Positions 12,086-22,436 of a stretch of 64,000 nt of DNA are shown piece after piece (position 1 is the first letter of the stretch; each line of letters opens with the position of its first letter). The stretch lies in assembly GCA_020226215.1 (NCBI GenBank), contig CM035233.1, forward strand, positions 32,386,027-32,450,026, given 5' to 3'. Source of the DNA: Sindora glabra (taxonomy: Eukaryota > Streptophyta > Magnoliopsida > Fabales > Fabaceae). The notes beneath the pieces were generated by a model, which saw nothing but the letters and a program-made list of their open reading frames with translations, was not told the origin of the DNA and did not search any database. A program made the translations under genes and the position numbers.

Positions 12086-14578
12086 TTATGCTTTTACCCA
12101 ATCAACAAAGTTCTTGAAATTCTTGTAAGATTCGCCACCTGGTTTGACACTATTCATGGCTTTTTCCTTGAGCTCCAAAGCCCTTGCTTTAAATTTCCCA
12201 TCTTGTAGCAGTTTGTTGATCTTGTGCACTATTTCTTCTTTGCTAATTATGCCATCTTCACTCTCGTCAAACCTTAATCCTACTTTCCAAACATCACATA
12301 TATAGCTCTCATTATGGAACTGGTCAGCAAAGTAAGGCCAGCAGAGAAATGGGACTCCACTAGTTGTACCTTCTATCGTGGAATTCCAACCACAGTGACT
12401 TAAGAAGCAAGCAATTGATGGATGATTCAGAACTTTCTGCTGAGGTGCCCAGCCGACCACTTTCCCGTGATGAGAGACTCGGGCTTTGAATTCTTCTAGG
12501 AAAGAATGATTTTCTCCATTATTGATATCTGATCTTACAACCCATAAAAATGGCTTATTAGAGTATTCAAGGCCCAGTGCCAATTCTTGCAATTGATTCT
12601 GGTCAAATTTTGTTATACTGCCAAATGCAACATATATGACTGACCGAGGTGGTTGTTGATCGAGCCAGTTTAAACAGGTTGAATCTTCAGGCCAAAAATT
12701 TCCAATTAAATGTCTGGTCTCGCTGTTTACTCGAATAGGTCCTATAGGTTGGATTCCTGGAGAAAGAGAAAATGCTGCAGGCTCAAGGTCATAACTTGAG
12801 TTACAAATTACCCAATCTGCATCTCTAGCAGTTTTGTTGTTTCCGACGATGAGGTTGAAAATAATTTTCTGTGTTGTGAGATCACCCATACATGTCCAGG
12901 CGAAATGCGCTGTCCTCATAGGTGGCATTGGTGGCAATTGAATAAACTGGTCTTTAGTTGGAACTCCTACAAGAAAAATTCAGATGTATAATAGTTAATA
13001 GTACCCTTTGGAAACACTTGTTTATAGTGATAACAAAGAGGCTGGTTTGAATAGACTCCAACCATACCCGCCACTGCTTAGTCCCACCACTTTGTACCTG
13101 CTAGAAACTTGGACCAGTAATAACTTGATAAAACTTGACCTAAAGATCCAAAACTGATACGAATAAGGGAATACAATTGTGGAATTTTCTTTCATTAATT
13201 GATAAGAAAAACAGGATATTTTTTCTTATTAATAATAATTGACTAATTATAAAGTATGTTATTATTCAAGTTAGTTAATAAGATATTCAAAAGAGATTTG
13301 AGACTCATCAAATATTTTATGACTAAACTCAAATCTAAATCATTAAATAATTTACCGATCCATTGATTTGGATAAAGATCCATTGGATTTGGACTTGATT
13401 TGCATTCCTACTTATTTGCTAGAAACTATTACTTGTCCATGTATATTCCTCACACTACTTTATGCCTGTGGCACAATTTAGTCAAACTAACTGGGTATAT
13501 TACTTCTCATAGTATCCCTCACAGCCAACATGTGGCATACACTTAGTCTGCTTGGCCACATTACTGTCTGCTTCAAAAACTTCTTCATCTAAGTACATGT
13601 CAGTAAGACTAAATGAATGCCGTATGTAGTTGTGAGGGACATCGTGAGACTTAGCATGTGCAAGTGCCGATGCTCTGTTTGCTGCCTATTTCATGCTTTG
13701 AAACTAATAGTGTTATAGAAGATTTATTGACCTTGCTATTTAAATATATCTCCCTTGATGTATTTATAGACATCTATCATCTGAGATAAAACTTAACTGA
13801 ACTTTCCTATTTCCCTTTTTGAAGGTAATATGTTTAGATTCAGTTTTCACCATTTTATTTTACCTCCCTCTTCTCTTGTTTTGTTTTCTTTGGCTGAAAC
13901 CATTCTTTACGTCTAATCATCATTTTCTTAGAGTTAAGCATTATTCTCTTTAATCCTCTCCTAATAACCAATCTTCCGGTATATGCTACTTTCTGTTTGG
14001 ACCTTGAGACTTAATTAGAAATTAAACACTATCATATACTGATCCCCAAATATAATGAATTTACAGGAGAAAAAGATTAGTTTGGGGTTCATACCTCCAC
14101 TGTCAATGATTTTGTCATCAAGCAACTTCGGAATGTTAAATTCCAATGCCAACAGTGAAGCAGAAGCAGGCCAGAAAGCGGCTCGTTTGATTCCCATCTT
14201 CCCAGCAATTTCAATCGCCCATCCGATGCACTCATCGGCCACCACACAACTGATTTTATCACTTCCTGACTTGTTGATGTTATCTATAAGCGCTTCCAGC
14301 TGCTTTGGCATGACCTTAAACATTGCATCAGTTAAGTTTCCAAAATGATTTCTGTCCTCCCCATCTGCCAGACCATCAGGGATTGACACCAGTTGGATAT
14401 CATTCTCAGCTTCACCAATTTCTGCTAATTCTGCTTTCATGATTTTCTTGTGGTTGAAATCTGTGTTCACAAATGTGATTTTGACACCATGCTTCACCAG
14501 TTCATGTGAAAGCTCCATAAGAGGAATCACATGGCCTTGTGCTGGGTATGGTATAGCCAAAACATGTGGCTTACTCAT
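12086..14578 (-). CDS. UGT83A1: UDP-glycosyltransferase, UGT83A1-like, two exons
   Basis: Two exons on the minus strand: exon 1 14578-14095, exon 2 12966-12086 (stop TAA at 12088-12086). They are joined across a 1128-bp intron with a G|GTATGA donor and a CTTGTAG| acceptor; the split codon gives Gly162. The product is 454 residues, normal for plant family-1 (GT1) enzymes. These transfer a sugar from UDP-sugar to small hydrophobic acceptors in the cytosol. The N-terminal GH motif holds the expected catalytic His16, with partner Asp115 in VVADE. The C-terminal PSPG box spans about residues 334-377, from WAPQ through HCGWNS to a final DQ; terminal Gln commonly goes with UDP-glucose use. Motifs such as NNKTARDADWVICNS and ICDVWKVGL resemble Arabidopsis UGT83A1. 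No stop or frameshift is seen and no signal peptide or membrane anchor is evident. The acceptor is unknown. It could be another UGT83 member rather than the strict UGT83A1 orthologue. Confidence 0.93.
13490..13660. repeat. Imperfect fold-back in the UGT intron
   Basis: An arm around 13500-13550 (containing TATCCCTCACAGCC and GTGGCATACACTTAGTCTG) is the imperfect reverse complement of an arm around 13605-13655 (containing AAGACTAAATGAATGCC and TTGTGAGGGACATCGTGAG). The loop is about 54 bases. A third, diverged direct copy of the first arm lies near 13446-13485 (ATTCCTCACACTAC, GTGGCACAATTTAGTC). The structure lies wholly in the glycosyltransferase intron. It may be a MITE relic or a small-RNA-generating hairpin; the sequence does not decide. 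Confidence 0.55.
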
Positions 14579-14633
14579 TTTCGCTCTTGAAAGATGGAAA
14601 TCTTTTCAATTGCGCTGCCAGAAACGTTTGACG

Positions 14634-14635
<2 letters not shown>

Positions 14636-14679
<44 letters not shown>
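14636..14679. promoter_or_regulatory. (TA)n microsatellite just upstream of UGT start
   Basis: About 22 TA dinucleotides lie 57 bp upstream of the glycosyltransferase ATG (14578-14576), followed by a broken TA stretch to about 14700. The tract falls in the region where the core promoter or 5' untranslated leader should be. It could supply TATA-like elements, and its length could vary between alleles. No other clear TATA box lies nearer the start. Promoter function is an inference from position. Confidence 0.4.
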
Positions 14680-14682
<3 letters not shown>

Positions 14683-14704
14683 GTATATATATGTATGTAT
14701 ATTC

Positions 14705-15480
14705 ACTGTGATGGACGGGTGGCAAAGGGATTTTGATTAAGTGATTGATGGTTTATGGGTTTGATTCTTGCTGTAGAATGTTCGGCTTAATCATGTTTAG
14801 TGTTTAGGGTCAAGTCAGTCATCATGATGCCACCAAAATATTAACTGTTCCATTGGTTTGTGATAAATCAGAAGTAACACTTTTTGCGGGATCCTTTGTC
14901 TTCTATGATGAAATATTAACTTTTATCATTTTATCAACCATCTTATTCATATTTTATTCTATTACTTTTGCCGCTATTATTTCTTTGACCAATTATACCT
15001 TATTTTGCTGTCAGTATTATTAAAAAAGAAAAAAAAAAAGAAAACAAAGTCATTTCTTCACAGACTGTCTCACTTTGAAGTGTGAGCAGCTTCCTGGGAA
15101 ATTAGATGAGATATGGATGCTGTCTCAATTGTCTTCTTACCGTTTGAAGTCTGGTGTAATTTGTCTCATACAATGTTTGTTCTTCCATTTCACTACCATC
15201 CTGTTGTTTTCCAAAATATTAATTTTGAATTAGTTTTCTTTCATTCATTAAACTCTGGGGAATCTGTCTCTTGTGTTTAACTCTTTCGGAATAGTTCATA
15301 TCCACAAACGTTCTTGTTGAATTCAAAAACCAAGAGATAAGGATGTAGACGGAGTAGAAGGGCAAAACTATTCTCATTATTTTACGCCAGCAGAATGGGA
15401 TAGGTCCCCTGTACAACCTGATGTTTGAGGTCTCTGTTTTTTGTACTTTATAACTCCCATTCAAATTTGGAGAAATTACT
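14705..15480. other. Upstream flank of the glycosyltransferase gene
   Basis: Moderately AT-rich, not obviously repetitive sequence upstream of the minus-strand gene, so it probably holds its promoter. A TTGACC/GGTCAA W-box core is present near 14987. A short minus-strand open frame (15219-15464) has no recognisable domain and is not called as a gene. Confidence 0.4.
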
Positions 15481-15482
15481 AC

Positions 15483-15507
15483 ATATATATATATATATAT
15501 ATATATT
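15483..15507. repeat. (AT)n microsatellite
   Basis: About twelve AT dinucleotides in a pure run. Confidence 0.9.
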
Positions 15508-15795
15508 AAAGATGTTATATTGTGAAGAGTGTGATGGAACCACTCCCGATTTCCATGAGAAATTTATTTTTTTCCTGTTACCATGAAATTAAGAATTATA
15601 ATTTTTTAATCAAGATATATATACAAATAATATATATAAATAAAATATTTTAATAAAAATATATTTTAATAGAATTAACGAAACTCTCAATTATAATAAG
15701 TGTTCCTAATTATATTCAATAAATTAACAGGAAATTGAATCATCAAGTTAGTTATTCATATGATACTTTCGTGCGATTTATGTACATTAAAAAAA

Positions 15796-15989
15796 TTTTT
15801 TTTTGGTCTGCGACCCCCGATGTCGATAGCCTCATTGGACTCCGCTTAATCCGAAGTCGAACCAGGTTGGACTCAAATTGGGGGCAAAACTCTCCTAGTG
15901 TTAATTTTCTCTATTCACAAGACTCGAACTTGAAACCTTGCTTAAGGGGACCGAACTCCCAACCATTCGGATCAATTACTGTTGGTGCG
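15796..15989 (-). mobile_element. tRNA-derived SINE
   Basis: Read on the minus strand, the segment starts near GCACCAACAG. It has a good RNA polymerase III B-box (about 15935-15921, AAGTTCGAGTC) preceded by an A-box-like TGGTTGGGAGTTCGG. It continues through a body containing CCTGGTTCGACTTCGG and ends in a run of nine A (the T run at 15796-15804 on the plus strand). Internal polymerase III boxes at the 5' part and a 3' A-tail are the hallmarks of a tRNA-derived plant SINE. It is more GC-rich than its surroundings. Flanking attaaaa-like bases on both sides may be a degenerate target duplication. Family assignment would need a SINE database. Confidence 0.65.
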
Positions 15990-15994
15990 TAATT

Positions 15995-16872
15995 AAAATT
16001 TAAAACTGTCATTTTACAATTTTGAAAAACTTTAGAAATAAAAAATTAAAAGTTCACAATAGCATTTTTTTTTAGTCGGCGGATGAAGCACATGTTTCAT
16101 AAGTAAAGCATACCATAAACTTTCCTTAACTTCAATAGAGTTTTTTAGCTACAAAGAACTCTTTAGTGTGGATTGCACTTCCCCACTTTTTTCTAATTTT
16201 TTGTGACAAGCCAATTTAATGTGCAACATATTCTTAATGCAGTAATATATTAATATATTATTAGATTTTATTACATATTAAATTTATTTTAAAAAAAATC
16301 AAATCTAATGTATTATATGATAATAAATTAATTATTAAATTTAATGATATATCAGTGTACTATTCAACCAATGATGCATTATATTCATCTCTTATAATTT
16401 AAACCGAAAGGATTATGGGGGAACGTTTAAGAAACAAAAATGCACATTGGAATCAATTTTTCACAGGCAGGGAATAAATTTTATCTTTACAAGAAAGTAA
16501 ATTCTATCCACAGTGAATATATAATGCTTCAATTAGCATGTCATGTAATATAATATAAAAAAATTAAATAGGTATAATATTATGTATGATGAAGTAATAT
16601 AATGTACGATATTTGATCTGTTATTGTATATGATAAAAATTTGTAAAAAATTATTATACTTTTTTACTTATTATGATGTTTTACAAGAATTTATAGGCTA
16701 AAAAATATTAATTTAATTAAAATATTCTTGCATATGAAAATTATTAAAATTATCTTAAATGAATTTGAAATATATGATTAGATCAGAGGGCCTTTAAACA
16801 ACAATATCTTTTTTTTAAAAAAAATATGATAATATATAATTAAAAATGTATACTATGGTAAAAAAAATATTG

Positions 16873-16917
<45 letters not shown>

Positions 16918-17685
16918 GATGTATATAATAAATTAATAAAAAAATATAATAAAACTATATAAGAATATAAAATTTAATAAATATCTTATATAAAATCTTA
17001 AAAAGATTCTTTTAAAAAAATTATTATACACTACCTGAAAAATCATACGCACAATATAATATTATCAAATAAAAACTTAAAAAAAATTAAATCAAAATAC
17101 TAGTGCTAATGAAAAAGAATTTTTTTGTTATAATTTTATAAAAAAGATATATGAGAGAGGCAAAAAAATATTTCAATGAATATTTTTATTTTAAAATTTT
17201 AAAATTTTTCTTAACACTATCCTATTAGTTTTAAGGAGGTGAATTGTTTTGTATGGAATGGTGTATAAAAGGAAATTTTGAATAAATTATATATTCAAAT
17301 CTCCAATTTTGATTTGTATAATTTATTCAATACTAACAAGTCTTGGGGAAGATTGTAGTGCCTCCAAGGATTTCTAAATCCTGGGTATATGATACAATTT
17401 CATCTATTGGATGAGATTATCAAAGACTTAGGTAATCTTATGTAAAAGATGAAATTATGCCACACTACTCAGAGTTTAGAAATCCTGAAGATACTTTAGA
17501 ATTTCTCACAAATCTTATACGGCATGTTGAAAAAGATCTAAATATATTATTGATTAATTATCTTGTACCATTTCGTTAAATTTTTTCATGTAAGAAATTA
17601 GTTATATATTTCATCTAAAAAACTTAATTAAATAAAAATAATTTATTAAAAAATAATGTAAAAAAAATTAGGGTCTCCTCCTCTA
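15995..17685. other. AT-rich intergenic DNA
   Basis: Low-complexity AT-rich sequence containing a pure (AT)n microsatellite at about 16875-16914. No reading frame, RNA gene or transposon domain is recognised. Confidence 0.5.
16875..16914. repeat. (AT)n microsatellite
   Basis: About twenty AT dinucleotides, uninterrupted. Confidence 0.9.
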
Positions 17686-17689
17686 CAAA

Positions 17690-18010
17690 AAACCATTTTG
17701 CCGCCTTTCTCACTGTTTAACCTTTATTGTCGATCTTCGCCGTTTAGAATCATGCTTCTGAATTCGAATTACTGTTACGAGCAGTAGGAAACTAGATCAC
17801 GTCTTCTACAACAAAGGTCCATTATAGATTGATTGCATGCGATGAATCATTAAGCACTATCACATCAAAACCAAAAGCAAAGAAAATTCAATTAGCAATA
17901 CATAGAATCTTTTAGTTTTACCGTAGTTTGTCATTTTGCAATCCGCTTTCTTGGTTTGATCCGAAAGGATTAGGGAACAAAGTACCACGCAGCGGAAGAA
18001 AGTTTCCACA
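17690..18010. other. Less AT-rich single-copy-looking island
   Basis: A patch of higher complexity with a CT-rich opening (CTCCTCCTCTACAAAAAACC), followed by TCTTCGCCGTTTAG-type sequence reminiscent of plant 5' untranslated regions. No open frame of useful length or known motif follows in either direction. It may be the remnant of an exon or promoter from a lost gene. Confidence 0.25.
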
Positions 18011-20476
18011 CGGCAGACATTTTCCATTTGAAGATTATAAAGTAAATCATCAAATTTAATAATTTAAATTTATTAATTTATGTAATATTATGAAAATTGA
18101 ATGAAACCTAACCATTTAAAATTATCCGTACATTATTTTATAGTAAGATGATGCACCATAGTTTAGATCCTAAAAATATGATTTTTTCTAAAAAAAATTA
18201 TCAGAAGAAATTTTTTTATAATATTAGAAATAATAATTTATTTAATATACATATATAAAAATTTAAATATATGAATAAGAATAAAATTTTTAAAATAATA
18301 TTAAATATTAATATACTTCCACTAAAGCACCAACAAGAAATTTTAATTTGCCACGCAATCGCTTAGCTGTCACTGGGTTAAACGCAACGCAACAAGGGAT
18401 CGGAAACATGCCAAAAACAATTTATTAGTCATAATCAAGGAATTCTTATGTACATATACATAGAATATGCCGCATGAAATTATTTAAAATAATTTTTAAA
18501 TATCGAATCATTTACCAAGTTAGATCATTGTAATTACAGTTACTATATTTCACTATTCAAATAAATGAACGTTTTTCTAGAATTTAATTAAAATTTCTTG
18601 TCTGACCTTTGATTAAGGTAATGCCTATATAAAAGTCCACTTTTTTGGATGGTTAAGTATACTAATTATAATTATAGTTATTAGACTGAATCAAAATCTT
18701 TAAGTATTCTAATATTTAAAAAACTATTTTAAATGGCTTTATGTCGTACATTCCATATAACTAAGAATTTCCTGTGATAATCATGCGTTTTCTCAATGAG
18801 AAATCCGTTTTTCATTTCTAATTTATGATATTGAAATTTAGCACAAAATAATACCAAAATTTTTTTTTTAGTCATAATTAAACAAGTGTCCGCATAAAAT
18901 TTCGCAGCTTTTGCACCATTAGATATAAAGCACTTGTAGCGAAACCTTTTTAGTAAAGAAGGCAGCAGGCCATTAAGAATCCTAAACCTTGGTTTTTCAC
19001 TTTAAATTTATCATAATTTATTTTCACTTAATTATCTTTTTACTTTAGACAAAATACATAACGATTTTCTTACGTGAAAAATTTAATGACATATAATTGG
19101 TCAACAATATAAAACATATAATTGAATTCATTTCAATTCAATAAAAAGATTTCAATTTATTTATGAATAAATTTCATCATTTGAAAATTATTAAAAAATA
19201 ATGAATTCAATTCATTTGTAAATATATTCTTTCATTTGAAATATATTGAAAATACATAAAATTCAATTAAAATAAATTTTGATGGTATCATAAAAAAATA
19301 AAATATTAAAATAAGAGTAAATTTTTTTATATAATATGCATTTTGGTATAAGGGAAATTTTTTTTATGAATTCTTAATAAATTTTATAACGAATAAATTT
19401 AATCAAAATATAAATTGTAAATAAGATAAAAATCTCTTTCAAATTAAATATAAGTAATATTTAAAAATTTTATTTAATTCTTGTTTTTACCTTTTGGCAT
19501 TGTCGATTGACCTTAGGAGTGCACTAGACGCTCCTCGAGGTTAAGTAAATGGCCTTTGCGTTCCACCTGTTTGTTTGCTTCTGAACATTGACCGAATCTT
19601 CTCTTAGATTTATTTTTGTCTCATTTTTCTCTGTGTCTTATTTTTGTCATATTTTTCTCTGTCTCTTCTACAAAATTCAATGCGGGATCACGTGGGTTGT
19701 TTGGATAAAAGTCAACAATTCGGCAGAACATATTAATTTTTGCGAAGGGGCACATGAGAAGTTGACTAAATCCAACGTTCAGATGATAGTTTTGAGGATA
19801 TTTTGATTTTCATGAAATTAAAAAAATGCATAGCCAATCTTCGGAATATAAATGAATAGAATCAAGTTGAACATATATATATTTGAGCTTGAGTTAATAA
19901 ATGAATTTCAACTCAAACTCAAATTAAATATGAGCCTAAACAAAATTTTTTCTATTTAAACAAAGTCCATTATTTAGTTTAAATTTCTAATCAAGATCAA
20001 ACTTAAACACAAATTACAAATTAATCTAAATAAGCTTAAACAAATTTAAATAAGTTTAATCAAACTTAATTTTTATTTAATATATATTATATATTATTTA
20101 TATTTATTACACCTTAGTAATATAAAATTTATATATTATATTTATTTTACTTATATATAATATTAAAATAAAAATATTTTATAACTAAATTTGTTTAGGC
20201 TTGTAAATAACTCAAGTCAAATAATAGGAAATTTAAGCTCAACTCATTATAAGTTTAGCTCAACTTAGTTCGGCTAAAATTAATTTTGAATTGAACATTT
20301 TACAAATCAATTTCAAGTTGCTCACGAATAATTTTGTTCATTTTCACCTCTAATCAATGTTAAATTTAGATGCAAATTTTTTGTGACATCTAATAATGAA
20401 AAGCTATCATAAAAAAAATTACATCTAAATTTATATATTCCATTAATAGACATAATAAAAAGATGAGATATGTAGA
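18011..20476. other. AT-rich intergenic DNA, nothing recognised
   Basis: Mostly low-complexity AT-rich sequence. Short higher-complexity patches occur near 18300-18410 and 19490-19760. An open frame at 19588-19806 lies in the second patch but shows no known domain. No RNA gene or transposon boundary is supported before the gypsy LTR at 20477. Confidence 0.45.
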
Positions 20477-21315
20477 TGAAGTGATTTCTGAGAGTGAAGA
20501 AGAGCATATATATATACCAAAGGGCCTAATAACAAGAGCTAAAGCCAAGATGGTCGAGAAAGGACTTTAATGGTTAATGGAGAAAGCCTAGATGCAAGAA
20601 AAAATGAGATTGGAGGAGTATAATGGAGCTTGGATTATGTACATTTTAGCCACGGTTGTTTGATCTTCAATAGTCGAATAGTATAGTCAACTATTAGGCT
20701 CAACATTCATCTCTGCCTACTATAGTTAATTATCATATTCGACTATCAAGCTTAGAATATGTCTTTGTTTGGTTATAGTTGGATATCATATCCAACTATC
20801 TATAATGGAGTTGATCTCTGCTTGCATATAGTTGAATATCATATGACTATCCATAGGCTTATTGCAAATTATATTTTGTTTCTTAAATGTTAAGTTATTT
20901 TTGGGCCTTATATTTTTTTATATATTTTAGTCAATAACTTGCATCTTTATTTTTGAACAAATATTCATAATTTAATTAGCTTTCTAAATTGGGACTAATT
21001 AATTTAGTTAACTTTTAACGTTTGAACATATTGGAGGAAGGTTATTTTTCATGGTCACAACATTTGGCATTTTGAAATTAGAAAACTCTGTGTGAGCTTT
21101 TCCCCTCATAGTTTTAGCCAGAACTTCAAACTTGTTAAGAGAGATTCAATATTTATGATATTAATACTCACTTATAAGAGGATTAATGTCCTTTATGGTG
21201 TGATTTCTTCTTACTTATCACTTCCTTTCTTCACTACTCTAAAATGTGGTGTGATTATTCTTCTTTTTTGGTTTGGTTTTTGAATTTTAAGACAATCTAA
21301 TAGTAAAGATTCACA
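20477..21315 (+). repeat. 5' LTR of the gypsy element
   Basis: Begins TGAAGTGATTTCTGAG and ends AAGATTCACA. It aligns along its length with 37387-38178. Its first roughly 150 bases still translate as the C-terminus of a gypsy polyprotein (ISESEEEHIYIPKG, then ITRAKAKM), because this end of pol is encoded within the LTR. It carries several palindromic AGTTGAATATCATATCCAACT-like motifs (about 20660-20850). Confidence 0.75.
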
Positions 21316-22430
21316 TTATTTGGTATTCAGAGTAAAGGCTTCCTAATTTTTAAGTTATGTTCTTCATTTCTTAGCTTTTTATTTGATTTTCTTTAGTTCT
21401 TATTTTTTGATCTAGTTTTGTTGCTATTTTTGTTATTATTTTGTCCCTATTTTTATTAATCTTATGTTGATCTTGTTATTTGTTATCATTTGTCTTTAAT
21501 TTCAAGTTTAGTTCATTCTTATTCATTAATTTGTGAGTTTTTATTATTGATTTTACATAATTCTATTTGTTGTCTTATGTTTAATTGTTGCCCAATTTGA
21601 ATTAGGTATTGATTTATTCTTATATCTTGTTTTGATTGTTATCCTGTGCTTTTTCCTTACAAATCTGTGTTATTTTTGTGACAAAATTCATGGAAATTTT
21701 ATTAAACTTTGCTTAGCATGAAATTTGCATTGAAAATGTTTAATTAAAGTTCAAAATAGTGATAGTTTGGCTTGTTATAGTAGAATATAGTATTCGAATA
21801 TTATGCAAAAATTACTATGATATTCAACTACTATAATTTTTTTTGGCCATTTACTATAATTGAATATATCATGATAGAGAAGAACCATTTTTGTGATAGT
21901 TGAGTACTATAATCAATTATCTAAAAGTAACAAGTACCCAGATCTATCATAGCCAAACTTGAACTTCTCACTCACACATTTTGATATTTTTTTCCATTAT
22001 TCTTTTATTCCTTGTGGTCTTGAGTCTTGTTTCTTTGTTGTTAATTGTATTTTTATGTCTTTCCTTACTTCTTTTTCTTAAATTCCAAGAGTCATTTATT
22101 GTTCCATTTGATTGTTAGTCCTTAAGTGAAATTTTTTATTATATTTGTTGAATCTTATTGGTTAAGTTATTCAATTCCTAAAGAACCATAAGAAAATAAG
22201 ATAAACGTAGAAAGCAAGAGTGTGCAAGATCATTTAATGCTGAAAACCCTTAATTAGAGTGCAAACATAGGTCTGAGTGCCTAAAACTTATGCGACTCTA
22301 AAACTCAAGTGAGTGGTGGGCTTTTATAAGGTCATTTTCTTTATCTAACTTTTTTCTATGTTTGTTTTTAAAAAATTCAAAAAGAAATGTTAATAATGAT
22401 GTTGCAATAAGAGAGTTATGACAATTAATT
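21316..22430 (+). other. Gypsy leader with primer-binding site
   Basis: TGGTATTCAGAG at 21321-21332 resembles the initiator-tRNA-complementary TGGTATCAGAGC with one extra base, placed five bases after the LTR as expected. The rest is a T-rich untranslated leader of about 1.1 kb. Around 21765-21960 are further tagttgaata/tattcaacta palindromic motifs like those in the LTR. Confidence 0.6.
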
Positions 22431-22436
22431 GAAGAT

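Noticed and set aside
13490..13660. Calling the intron fold-back a microRNA gene
   Set aside because: The arms pair imperfectly, match no microRNA I recognise and there are no expression data.
14055..14711. Plus-strand frames opposite UGT exon 1
   Set aside because: Antisense shadows of the glycosyltransferase exon, one of them running into the TA repeat.
15219..15464. Minus-strand frame of 81 residues upstream of UGT
   Set aside because: No known motif and no splice or composition support. Probably chance.
15900..15990. Possible tRNA gene, because of a GTTCGA-type B-box
   Set aside because: No cloverleaf or acceptor stem could be built. The B-box with a downstream A-tail fits a SINE.
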